From GCA-002790615 sp964438025 (GTDB taxonomy: Bacteria > Patescibacteriota > Minisyncoccia > Moranbacterales > UBA2206): 33,600 nucleotides of DNA. Shown here one piece after another: positions 15,570 to 23,816 of the stretch; positions within the stretch are counted from its first letter, which is position 1, and each line of letters begins with the position of its first letter. The position numbers and the translations under genes were made by a program. Where the stretch lies: positions 1 through 33,600 of the forward strand of contig CAYTIK010000009.1 in NCBI GenBank assembly GCA_964438025.1, read 5' to 3'. The notes beneath the pieces are model-generated. The model saw nothing but the letters and a program-made list of their open reading frames with translations. It did no database searches and was not told the DNA's origin.

Positions 15570-17314
15570 ACCGGAAAAAAATATTCTTTCTGCTCTTGGC
15601 GCTTATTTTCGCGCTTGGCATCTTTTTGCGCGCTTATCATTTTTCGGACTGGCTGCATTTTGAACTGGATCAATCCCGGGATGCCAAAGTCATTGATTTA
15701 GCCTACGAAGAAGGTGCTAGCAATTTACCTCTCTTGGGGCCGAAAGCCGCCGGATCTTTCCTGCGCCTTGGCCCGGTTTTTTATTACTTTAAATATTTAA
15801 GCGCACTTATTTTTGGAAACACGCCCTCGGGAATGGCTGTAATTATTATGCTTTTTGGCCTCTTAGCTATGCCGATTTTCTATCTATTTAGCCGGGAATA
15901 TTTTGACAAAAAAATATCGTTGGGGCTGTTTTTACTGTTTGGCACTTCTTTGTTTTTGGTGATTTATTCCCGTTTCAGCTGGAATCCAAATTCTTTACCC
16001 CTTTTCACGCTTTTAACTTTCTATTTTCTCCTGAAAGCCACGAAAAATGAAGAAAAAAACCCAGGCCGCTGGCTTGTTTTTTCTGCAATTTCCCTGGCTA
16101 TCGCGACTCAGATGCATTTTTTGGCTTTCGTTTCTCTTCCCATTATTTTTGCGCTTTATTTAATCATAAAACGGCCAAAAATTAAATTAGTCTTTTGGAT
16201 TTTATCCTTAGCCTCTATTTTAATAATTTATTCTCCTGCCGTTATTAATGATTTTATGACCGGAGGAGATAACATCAAGCAATTCCGAAAAGTTGTCCAA
16301 GTAAAATCAACCAAAAATACCCATAAGCTTTGGGAAAAGGCCTTTCGTAATATCAAAGAAAATTCACTGGGGCATTTTTTAATCTTAACCGGCCAAAGAG
16401 GGGAGTTTCCCAAGATGGATCTGACGAACAAAGCTTCAGTTGCTTTTAATGAGAAAAATAAAAGCTATTTCACTTACGGAATTATTTCGGGGCTAATGTA
16501 TCTTATGGGAATAATCCTGCTTTTGGGAAAACTGATTTCCGAAAAAAGAGAAGCTAGAAAAAATTTCCTAATCTTGAATTCCCTCTGGCTCGGCGTCGCT
16601 TTCGGATTGTTTATGCCACTGGCTTTCGACATTTCTCCGAGATTCTTCCTGGTAATCAGCGCTTTACCCTTAATTTTTTTGGGCTTGATTTTGGAATTTA
16701 TCCAGGAAAAAATAGCTGCAAAAAAATCTATAATTTTAATCGGCATCATAGTTGCTGTTTTAGCAGGTTCCAACCTGATAAAAACCCAGCAGCGCTTCAG
16801 CGAATACGCCAGAGCGCCTTTAGAAAATTTTGCGATAGAGCCGGATAGGTTTTTGAAAGAAAATACCCGGGTAACGCTGGAACAGCAATACAAAATAGTA
16901 AATTTGATTAAAGAAGAATATCAAAAAAATAATTATCCGGTTTATATCGAAAGCGAACCGTTTTACGAACGAGCTTTCATGTATAATCTGGAGAAGGAAA
17001 ATATCAGAAGCGATAATTTCAAAAATGTTCTCAATAAAGAAGTCTATCAAAACGCCAATTATTTCCTGATTTACGGAGCGGCCGCTAATCTGGAGAAGCG
17101 GCTGGGAAAATATCAAACCAGTTATGAAATTAAAAAAGAAACTCCGGTTGGAACATTAGTTCTGTTTGAGTTAACACCTAAAAAGGAAGCAGTCACGGCC
17201 ATGGAAGTTAAGAATGCGGCTGTAAACAAAAATACAAGCCGGTCGGGAGTGCCGGCAAGATACCGCTGGGAAGAAATTTTTTCCGAAGCGGAAGGCGAAA
17301 ACCAAGAAAATTAG
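15563..17314 (+). CDS. GT39-like (GT-C fold) membrane glycosyltransferase
   Basis: This 583-residue membrane protein begins with a membrane helix followed by FELDQSRDAKVIDLAYEEG and LPLLGPKAAGSFLRLGPVFYY, nearly the same loop as in the 7012-8595 product, then many membrane segments and a soluble tail. The conserved acidic residue in ELDQSRDA is the expected catalytic position of GT-C transferases using polyprenyl-phosphate sugars. The last 45 residues are charged and not shared with the paralogue. It is the only plus-strand gene in a long minus-strand stretch and overlaps its promoter region with the divergent beta-helix gene, only 27 bases lying between the start codons. Confidence 0.85.
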   Translation: MSNRKKIFFLLLALIFALGIFLRAYHFSDWLHFELDQSRDAKVIDLAYEEGASNLPLLGPKAAGSFLRLGPVFYYFKYLSALIFGNTPSGMAVIIMLFGLLAMPIFYLFSREYFDKKISLGLFLLFGTSLFLVIYSRFSWNPNSLPLFTLLTFYFLLKATKNEEKNPGRWLVFSAISLAIATQMHFLAFVSLPIIFALYLIIKRPKIKLVFWILSLASILIIYSPAVINDFMTGGDNIKQFRKVVQVKSTKNTHKLWEKAFRNIKENSLGHFLILTGQRGEFPKMDLTNKASVAFNEKNKSYFTYGIISGLMYLMGIILLLGKLISEKREARKNFLILNSLWLGVAFGLFMPLAFDISPRFFLVISALPLIFLGLILEFIQEKIAAKKSIILIGIIVAVLAGSNLIKTQQRFSEYARAPLENFAIEPDRFLKENTRVTLEQQYKIVNLIKEEYQKNNYPVYIESEPFYERAFMYNLEKENIRSDNFKNVLNKEVYQNANYFLIYGAAANLEKRLGKYQTSYEIKKETPVGTLVLFELTPKKEAVTAMEVKNAAVNKNTSRSGVPARYRWEEIFSEAEGENQEN

Positions 17315-17319
17315 CAATC

Positions 17320-17358
17320 AAACAAAAAATCCAAGAGCCGTCCTTAGATTTTTTGTTT
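17320..17358. terminator. Bidirectional terminator between convergent genes
   Basis: AAACAAAAAATC (17320-17331) and GATTTTTTGTTT (17347-17358) are perfect reverse complements around a 15-nt loop, giving A- and T-tracts on both sides. It lies between the stop codons at 17314 and 17368 and can serve both strands. Confidence 0.7.
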
Positions 17359-17367
17359 TTAAAAGCA

Positions 17368-18801
17368 TTAGCGATTCAGGATTTTTATCAGCCAGCCAAA
17401 TAGGCTGAATTTATTTTCTTGCTCTGCGATAGCTGCTTCGCCGGCCGCGGTAAAGGTTTCCATTTCTTTTTTTAAGTTCAAAGTTTTTTCCCAGGCAAGG
17501 GAATTTTTTATTTCTTCCGATTCCAGCAAAGACTGTTCTAATGAATTTTTTTCAGCAGTTATTTTAGCTAAAAATTCCTTCGCTGTCCGTACTTCCGGGA
17601 AATCAGTCCCGTATAAAAAATATTTTATTTTATGATTTTTCTGGATTTCCTGCAAGAGAGGGTTGGTTTTGTCGCGAGTATCTATAAAGTTGAAGGAATT
17701 TTCTTCAACCAGTTTATTTAATTTTTGCTCTTTTTCTTCCCTTTGAATCTGCCGGAGTTTTTCCTCCTCTTGTTGTTGTAATTTTATTTCAGCCTCCAAC
17801 TCTGTTTCAGATGGTTCCTGCCACGATGTCGCGCTTTCAATTTTTGTATTCTCTTCTTCTTCCTCCTTGGTTACGGCTTCGATTATCTTGCAAGAACCGG
17901 CGATAGCCTTGCCCTTGTTATTTTCAATTTTATTTTCTGAAATTTCCAAAGACTTATTCCAATAACTTTTGGAATAATCATCTCCACTGGGCGCTTTGCA
18001 GGTAAGGCCGTAAGCGCCGTTTAAGCTTATGGTATTTTTTTTGATGGTAATTTCTCCGGTTTTTTTAGCTTGAGAATAAAATTGAGCCGCGATGCCGCTA
18101 GCCTTATTCTTTTTAATCTGATTGTTTTTTATTAAAACATTGGAACTGCCAACCACGATTTCTATCCCGCCTTCTCCATTTCCGGCGATATAATTGTTAT
18201 CAACAGTACCGCTAACCTTTTCCCTAAAATCAATTCCTTCTTCTTTGTTATTAGTTATCTCATTCCCGGAGAGAAAAACATCCCGGCCTTTTTGGATATA
18301 AAGTCCCTTGCCGTTTTTAGTGATTTTGGAATTTTCCAAAGTTAAGGTGGCGCTACCTTCTAATAAATCAATGCCCTTTTTAGAGGCGGATTGAATCTTG
18401 CAATCGGTTATTTTTATTTCCCCTTCGGCAGTTATGCCGGTACTACCGCCTTGGATAGTCAGATTTTTTAACAGATTATTTTCCTTGGCGGTTATCACTG
18501 AATGGATGCCGCTGCCCTCAATGATGGTCTTGTTTTTATCTTGTCCGTAAAGTTCCACGTCTTTTTCCAAAACAACATTGCCGATATACGTTCCGTTTTT
18601 GAGGTAAATTTTATCACCGGGACTAGTTTCTGCCAGCGCTTTTTCTAAAGTTTCATAGGGTTTATCTTCGCTGCCGTCCGCGTCATCTTCTGCATAGCTT
18701 TCATCCACATAAAAATCATAACTGGCGCCCAGTGAAATTTGGGCGGAAAAAACAAAAAAAACAATTAGAAGTAATGCAACAGAGGGAAATTTTGTTGGCA
18801 T
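17368..18801 (-). CDS. Secreted right-handed beta-helix protein with C-terminal coiled coil
   Basis: This 477-residue protein has a signal peptide (about residues 1-26, ending near SLGAS), then DFYVDESYAEDDADGSEDKP and a DUF1565/NosD-like beta helix. The region around GKGLYIQKGRD, NNKEEGIDF and GGIEIVVGSSN closely follows the 14534-15535 paralogue. Unlike that protein it continues into about 170 residues of Glu/Lys/Gln-rich coiled coil and ends with a short hydrophobic FGWLIKILNR. A surface or adhesion-like structural role is possible, but no catalytic site is visible. The ATG at 18801 lies seven bases after the flippase stop; an in-frame TTG at 18834 would overlap that gene and precede the signal peptide. 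Confidence 0.83.
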   Translation of the reverse strand: MPTKFPSVALLLIVFFVFSAQISLGASYDFYVDESYAEDDADGSEDKPYETLEKALAETSPGDKIYLKNGTYIGNVVLEKDVELYGQDKNKTIIEGSGIHSVITAKENNLLKNLTIQGGSTGITAEGEIKITDCKIQSASKKGIDLLEGSATLTLENSKITKNGKGLYIQKGRDVFLSGNEITNNKEEGIDFREKVSGTVDNNYIAGNGEGGIEIVVGSSNVLIKNNQIKKNKASGIAAQFYSQAKKTGEITIKKNTISLNGAYGLTCKAPSGDDYSKSYWNKSLEISENKIENNKGKAIAGSCKIIEAVTKEEEEENTKIESATSWQEPSETELEAEIKLQQQEEEKLRQIQREEKEQKLNKLVEENSFNFIDTRDKTNPLLQEIQKNHKIKYFLYGTDFPEVRTAKEFLAKITAEKNSLEQSLLESEEIKNSLAWEKTLNLKKEMETFTAAGEAAIAEQENKFSLFGWLIKILNR

Positions 18802-18808
18802 AAAAAGT

Positions 18809-20296
18809 TTAATTATTTTCCAAATTAGTTTCAATTTCTCCGGATTTTTTTCGTTTGATTATGTCCGACAGATAATCCCAATCTTTTTTGGTTAACTCTT
18901 TTAATAAATAAAGGATAATTAGATAGGCAGCGAAGAGAATAAAAGACCAGAGAACAAATATTAATCCTTCTGGTGGGAAAATTCGACAAGCGAAATAAAG
19001 GATAACTGATGCTAGGGAAATTTTGAGCAGGCTTTTAAAAACAAAAGCCACTTTGAATTCCCGATAAAGATAAAAAAGCATGATGAGCATCGCGATAAAA
19101 GACGTGATAGAAATGGCCCAAGCGGAACCAGAAAGGGCGTATTTTTTTATCAAAATATAATTTAAAACAGTATTCAAAACTACACCGAAAAGAGAAATAA
19201 CCATGGGAATTTTAGTTTTGCCGGCGCCGTTCATAATGAAACTTAGAACGTAAAAAATAGTCAAAAAGCCGACGCCATAAACTAAAATAGCCATGGGAGC
19301 AGCCGCTTCCAGATATGCGGCGCTGTAAAAAAGTTTAATGAGCGGAGTGGAAAAATAAGACATGAGAATAATAATGGGAGAAAGAAGAATCAGCATCGTG
19401 CGTAGCGACCAGCTAATGATTTGGTAGGTTTTGTCGTGATTGCCTTCGGCCGTGCTCTTGGAAATAATCGGCAAAATCATAATAGTCAGGGCGGAGAAAA
19501 GATAATAGGGGATGCGGCCGATGGTCAAGGCGCTGTTATAAATACCGGCCAGATGGTCATTGCGCAAAATACCTTTGACCAGATATAAATCAATACTGAT
19601 CAGCAGTTCATAAGCTAAAAAGAAAATAATTATCTGCCAGGCATAGTCCAATAATTTTCTGGCCGGAAAAATTTCTTTGGATCCGGCTGGATATTTCTTG
19701 GCAATCCAAAATTTATCAATGATGATAGCCAAAAGAGAAAGAGAAAGCGGAGCGAGAATATAACCGGACACCGAACCGCCCACCCCGAAAAAATAAGCCA
19801 GCGCAATGACAAAAATGATGCGGAAAAGCGAGCGGCTGGTTTTTAAGATCGATTGGATATTGAATTCGTGCAAGCCGATGAAATACTGGACATAAAAAGA
19901 AGTCAAAGCCCAGGCGGGAATAATCAGGGAAGATAATTGGAAAAGGGGAGTTAAAGTAGGATCGTTAAGCGCCCACGCGATAAGTGGAGCGGAGAAAAAG
20001 AAAAGCACGGTGATACCACCCATCAGAAAAAATTGCATTTTAGCCGCTTGGCGCTTGATGGCCGGAACCAGGCCCGGATTTTTGGCAAAAACTTCGCTTA
20101 AATATTTGGTCATAGCGGTTGGAATGCCCCGGCCGATGAGAATGACGACCATCGTGGTGAGCGTAGTAACCAAAGCAAAACGGCCGTAATCAGCCGGGCC
20201 TAAAATCCGGCCGACGAAACTATGGACCACATAACTAGAAAGATTGAAAATGATTTCCGAAATTACAACCCACAGGGCGGATTTGGCTAAATTCAT
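18809..20296 (-). CDS. Wzx-type flippase (polysaccharide biosynthesis/MOP superfamily)
   Basis: This 495-residue protein has about 14 membrane segments. It opens with SALWVVISEIIFNLSSYVVH then FVGRILGPADYGRFALVTTL, the typical start of the PST/Wzx branch of the MOP flippases. The C-terminal half has SFIMNGAGKTKIPMVISLFG and a second half-repeat of helices. It would move a lipid-linked oligosaccharide across the cytoplasmic membrane before polymerisation or transfer by GT-C enzymes. Its ATG overlaps the stop of the upstream kinase-like gene by four bases (ATGA), and the beta-helix gene follows after seven bases, so the three genes form an operon. Confidence 0.9.
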   Translation of the reverse strand: MNLAKSALWVVISEIIFNLSSYVVHSFVGRILGPADYGRFALVTTLTTMVVILIGRGIPTAMTKYLSEVFAKNPGLVPAIKRQAAKMQFFLMGGITVLFFFSAPLIAWALNDPTLTPLFQLSSLIIPAWALTSFYVQYFIGLHEFNIQSILKTSRSLFRIIFVIALAYFFGVGGSVSGYILAPLSLSLLAIIIDKFWIAKKYPAGSKEIFPARKLLDYAWQIIIFFLAYELLISIDLYLVKGILRNDHLAGIYNSALTIGRIPYYLFSALTIMILPIISKSTAEGNHDKTYQIISWSLRTMLILLSPIIILMSYFSTPLIKLFYSAAYLEAAAPMAILVYGVGFLTIFYVLSFIMNGAGKTKIPMVISLFGVVLNTVLNYILIKKYALSGSAWAISITSFIAMLIMLFYLYREFKVAFVFKSLLKISLASVILYFACRIFPPEGLIFVLWSFILFAAYLIILYLLKELTKKDWDYLSDIIKRKKSGEIETNLENN

Positions 20297-20901
20297 AAGA
20301 GTTCTCTTAGGTTAGAAAAAATTTCTTCTGGCAGTCTATTGCCGTCAATAGTCATTAGATTCCATTTATTCGAAATATTGGAATATAGAGACTCTTTCCT
20401 TTTCAGATATTCCAAGCCTTGGTCCGGCTTTCGTTCCCGTTGCATGATATTTTCCGGATTCATTTCAAGATAGATGGCTAAATCAGGCCGAGGAATAAAT
20501 TTTTCACAAGGCAAAGCCTTTTTATTTTTAGATAAATAATAAATATTAATAACGCTGTCGTAGAAATAGCGGTCGGAAAGGATGTGATCATAGTTTTTAT
20601 TACGTAATTTGTTACGTAATAATTTAAAACGCAGTAAATCAATCATTAAAAAAATACGGCGTAAAATTATTTGTAGCCAATTAGCTTTGGTTACTCCGAC
20701 ACTGGATGTTTCATTGGATACTATATTTTTTGGCGTACGCAATAATTTATAGTATTGGTTTTTTAAAATATTAGCTAAGCTGAACTGGATCGCGTGGAAA
20801 TAAAAAACTTTCTTACCTTGGGATTCAAGATAAGATTGCAATAATTTTATTTGCGTTGATTTGCCGGAACCGTCGAGGCCGGAGATTGTTATCAATTTCA
20901 T
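20293..20901 (-). CDS. Thymidylate-kinase-like P-loop nucleoside-monophosphate kinase
   Basis: This 202-residue protein carries the Walker A motif GLDGSGKST (residues 8-16), the kinase DRYFYDS block near residue 111, and a Lid-like region with MQRERKPDQGLEYLKRKESLY. These fit the thymidylate kinase family, which phosphorylates dTMP. The match is loose in the middle, and the operon is devoted to glycan export (flippase and surface protein follow). It may therefore be a divergent member with another nucleotide or sugar substrate, as seen for tmk-like genes in some polysaccharide clusters. The start is the ATG at 20901. Confidence 0.8.
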   Translation of the reverse strand: MKLITISGLDGSGKSTQIKLLQSYLESQGKKVFYFHAIQFSLANILKNQYYKLLRTPKNIVSNETSSVGVTKANWLQIILRRIFLMIDLLRFKLLRNKLRNKNYDHILSDRYFYDSVINIYYLSKNKKALPCEKFIPRPDLAIYLEMNPENIMQRERKPDQGLEYLKRKESLYSNISNKWNLMTIDGNRLPEEIFSNLRELL

Positions 20902-20995
20902 GCGTATTTTTACTAATTACCAATCAAATACTAATATACCAATTTATTATTTATTTATTCGTATATTCGTAAAAAATTCGTAATTCGTAAAGAAA

Positions 20996-22486
20996 TCAGT
21001 ACATCAACACTGCTACCGGTTCCATTTTAGCTACGGTCTTGATAATTTTGTTGGCTTCCATGCCGCTAATCACCTCCTCCACATCTTTATAATACGAACT
21101 GTCTTGCAGAACCACCCCTTTGGATTTAGCGTTGAAAAGTTTTATGCCTTGCTTGGCCATTTTTTCCAAAAACGCTTTTTTATTTTCCGCTTTACTGGCT
21201 TCCGGAATGCGCCGGCGGCCGGTGCCATGGCTGGCTGAGAAAAAAGTGGCTTCATTTTCATCAGTGCCGACGCCCAAATAAGCCGGCGTGCTCATGGAAG
21301 AGGGGATAAAGACCGGTTCGCCGGTCTGGGAGAAAAGCGGATGATTCGCCATCCGAGCCGGACCATTGGCGCGCACCGAACCGTTGCGATGAATCCATAA
21401 ATCTTTCCCGAAATGCGATTCGCGATGGATAAAAACGTGCGGCATATCATAAAGCAGATCCATTTCCGGATTGACACCAAGAATTTTTTCAATCGCCTGG
21501 TCCAATTGATGAGTGAGGATAGCGCGATTAGCGAAACCCTGGTTGGCAGCCGCGTTGTGCGCGGTCAAAAACATTCCACCTTCCAAGCTATTATTGTAGT
21601 AAGCAAAAAATTCCTCGCTGTTTTTAAATTGTTTAATTTTTTGTGCTAAAGCTTTGTAAACTTTTTTCTTCTGGGAATCGAAAGTCATTTCTCCCCATCG
21701 CAGGATGATTTTTTGGCTGAAATGCTCTTTTTCCTTGGGAGTGTAAAAATAGGAAGCATATTGGCCTAAAAGTCCAGAACCGGTATGTAAAAGGAAGATA
21801 TATTGTCCATTATAAACGCCGAGCTTTTCGGCTAAAACCGGGTCTTTAATGCCGGTCACTTGCATTAAATCCAAAAAATGATTGCCGGCGGCGCCTAAAA
21901 TTCCCAGACGATAACGTCCAATTTGCAAAAAAAGTCGGGGAATAGAATCCAGGATGTCTCTTTCGGAAATATCCTCTTTCCCGAAAAAATTGCCTTGCTC
22001 GAAAGAATTTTCAATTTCATTTTTCGTCCGGGTTTCGAAAAATTTTTTGACCGGCGCGACGCCTTTCCGGCAGATGTCCATAACCAATTGAAAGGGGATT
22101 TCGGTGCCGATATATTTTTTAGTGGGAATAACTTCCACTAATTCTGTGAAAAGCTTTTCAATTTTTTCCGGAACCAGGTCGGCATCGGTTAGATTAGTTT
22201 TCAAAAAACGCATGCCGCAGTTGGGGGCGGTGTCATTGATTTGGGGCAGCAGATATTTTTCCGAAGCGACGACGGTGCCGGTGGGATTTTTGCGGCCTTT
22301 TTTACTGTGGACATCGCTCATGGCGGAAATATGATGGAAAACATAAGGCGAAGAAGCCACGTTTTCAATTTCCCGAATCGTAGCATCATTAGGCATTAAA
22401 TTATCGGAAATATGAAAAATCGCCGGAACTTTCATTTTGGCGGTCCGAAGTCTCTTAGAATAAGATGGGGAAATTATATCGGACAT
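20996..22486 (-). CDS. rtcB: Divergent RtcB family RNA ligase
   Basis: This 496-residue protein keeps the RtcB framework: SDVHSKKG, NDTAPNCGMR with the metal-binding Cys, GAAGNHFLDL, LLHTGSGLLG, AHNAAANQGFANR, HRNGSVRANGP, ASHGTGRRR with the His that is guanylylated in the family, and the C-terminal YYKDVEEVI ending in AVLMY. RtcB joins 2',3'-cyclic phosphate or 3'-phosphate RNA ends to 5'-OH ends using GTP and Mn2+, in tRNA splicing or RNA repair. Several motifs deviate from the usual forms (GNHFLD for GNHFIE, HRNGS for HRKGA, DSSYYKD for EAPGAYKD). No archease or RtcA gene is nearby. The ATG at 22486 has no ribosome binding site; an internal ATG 17 codons later is possible. Confidence 0.88.
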   Translation of the reverse strand: MSDIISPSYSKRLRTAKMKVPAIFHISDNLMPNDATIREIENVASSPYVFHHISAMSDVHSKKGRKNPTGTVVASEKYLLPQINDTAPNCGMRFLKTNLTDADLVPEKIEKLFTELVEVIPTKKYIGTEIPFQLVMDICRKGVAPVKKFFETRTKNEIENSFEQGNFFGKEDISERDILDSIPRLFLQIGRYRLGILGAAGNHFLDLMQVTGIKDPVLAEKLGVYNGQYIFLLHTGSGLLGQYASYFYTPKEKEHFSQKIILRWGEMTFDSQKKKVYKALAQKIKQFKNSEEFFAYYNNSLEGGMFLTAHNAAANQGFANRAILTHQLDQAIEKILGVNPEMDLLYDMPHVFIHRESHFGKDLWIHRNGSVRANGPARMANHPLFSQTGEPVFIPSSMSTPAYLGVGTDENEATFFSASHGTGRRRIPEASKAENKKAFLEKMAKQGIKLFNAKSKGVVLQDSSYYKDVEEVISGMEANKIIKTVAKMEPVAVLMY

Positions 22487-22522
22487 ATTTATAAAAATAA
22501 TTAATTCTGTTATTACTTGGAT

Positions 22523-22554
22523 ATGTAAAATCTTGCATATGCGGGATTTTACAT
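22523..22554. promoter_or_regulatory. 32-bp inverted repeat upstream of rtcB
   Basis: ATGTAAAATC (22523-22532) and GATTTTACAT (22545-22554) are perfect complements enclosing TTGC-ATAT-GCGG, which continues the stem with two G-U pairs in RNA. It lies 37-68 bases before the rtcB start codon and 20 bases past the stop of the upstream GT4 gene. There is no T-tract in the direction of transcription, so an operator or RNA control element is more likely than a terminator. Confidence 0.55.
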
Positions 22555-22574
22555 CAAAATAAAATATTTATTTA

Positions 22575-23684
22575 TTAAATTTTTTGGTAAAGCTCTTGAT
22601 ATTTGAAGGCAATTTTTTGAATATCAAAATTCTCTTGCGTAAATTTTCGAGCCGCTAATCCCAGTTGCAACCGCATATTCTGTGAATTATATAATTCTAA
22701 TATTTTTGCGACGAGTTGTTGGATGTCGCCTGCTTTTATTATAACAGAATTATCTTCTTTGGCGATTTCTTTTAAAATCGGCAGGTCGGAAATGATGACT
22801 GGTTTTTCACAGGCAAAAGCTTCGATAACAGCGAGCGGGATATCGAATTTGCCTTGCATATTGCGCACCGGAAAAAGACTCAAGTCGCAAAGATTATAAA
22901 TATCCGACATGGCGTAATTTCCGTCATCATGAAAAGCGACGCGGTTCAGAAGATTTATTTTTTTTAATCTTTCCCGGATTTCCATTTTTTTAGCTTGGTC
23001 TTGGGAATTTTTTAATCTGACGGCTAAAGATAATTTAACTTGGGGGATTTGGGGTGCAATTTCGGCAAAAGCGGCCACAATATCATCAATCGCGCCTAAA
23101 CGGGAATATTCGCCGGTAAAATTGATGATAAAATCGTCATTTTTGAAACCATATTTTTGCATCAATTCTGAATTTTTCTCTTTTTTTTGATATTCATTGA
23201 GGTCAATGCCCGGATAAATTCTTTCAATATTGTTGAAACCCAATTGGTTGAGTCTATTTTTAGCATAATCGGAATAGGTGATAATCCAATCGCCAAAAAG
23301 CAAAGACTTAATTTCCGCATCTGAATATAAATCTTCTCTTAAAGTGGCGACAGTTTGGATGGTTTTAACACTGGAATTTTTAGTTAAATCTTTAAGCCAG
23401 AAAGAATTCAATTTGGTTGGCGTGAAAAGAAAATGCAGAACAGTAAAATCTTTTTTTAGTTTTTTTAGGTTGAGTAATAATTGGAATTTTTGCCACAGGC
23501 CAAAATAGTTGGACTGATAAATTGGTTTTTGGATAATATTTTCCGGGAGATTGGGTAAAATTCCGTTGGTTAAAAGTCCAACTTGAAATCCGGACGTATT
23601 TTTAGCCAGATAAAAAGCGAAATTTTTGGACGCTTCGTCCCAAGGAGGAGCTATTGGGCGAGTGACTAAAAGGATTTTCTTCAT
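22575..23684 (-). CDS. Family 4 glycosyltransferase
   Basis: This 369-residue GT-B enzyme begins MKKILLVTRPIAPPWDEASKNFA, a GT4-like acceptor domain start. The donor domain has IERIYPGIDLNEY, FIINFTGEYSRLGAIDDIVAAF, an internal SDIYNLCDLSLFPV, and the motif GKFDIPLAVIEAFACEKPVIIS in place of the classical EG-x6-EA, with Asp where the first Glu is expected. It should therefore be considered a divergent GT4. Donor and acceptor are unknown. It stands between rtcB and the structured RNA region and has no obvious operon partner. The start is the ATG at 23684. Confidence 0.85.
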   Translation of the reverse strand: MKKILLVTRPIAPPWDEASKNFAFYLAKNTSGFQVGLLTNGILPNLPENIIQKPIYQSNYFGLWQKFQLLLNLKKLKKDFTVLHFLFTPTKLNSFWLKDLTKNSSVKTIQTVATLREDLYSDAEIKSLLFGDWIITYSDYAKNRLNQLGFNNIERIYPGIDLNEYQKKEKNSELMQKYGFKNDDFIINFTGEYSRLGAIDDIVAAFAEIAPQIPQVKLSLAVRLKNSQDQAKKMEIRERLKKINLLNRVAFHDDGNYAMSDIYNLCDLSLFPVRNMQGKFDIPLAVIEAFACEKPVIISDLPILKEIAKEDNSVIIKAGDIQQLVAKILELYNSQNMRLQLGLAARKFTQENFDIQKIAFKYQELYQKI

Positions 23685-23781
23685 TTGTATTATTATTGAA
23701 TTAACGCGTTAGCGAGTTAACGGGTTAAATTCGAAGTTTAGGTTATTTGAGGCTTATATTAGGTATTATTATTCGAACTTG

Positions 23782-23810
23782 TTGACAAAAAGGGGAAAAC
23801 ATGCTAGCTT
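23782..23810 (+). promoter_or_regulatory. Promoter of the structured RNA
   Basis: TTGACA (23782-23787), a 17-base spacer and TAGCTT (23805-23810) preceded by TGC form an extended -10 promoter. The same TGCTA context occurs at three other promoters in the window (30444, 31315 and 32546 regions) and again at 33513. The start point would be near 23817. Confidence 0.6.
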
Positions 23811-23816
23811 AGTAAT

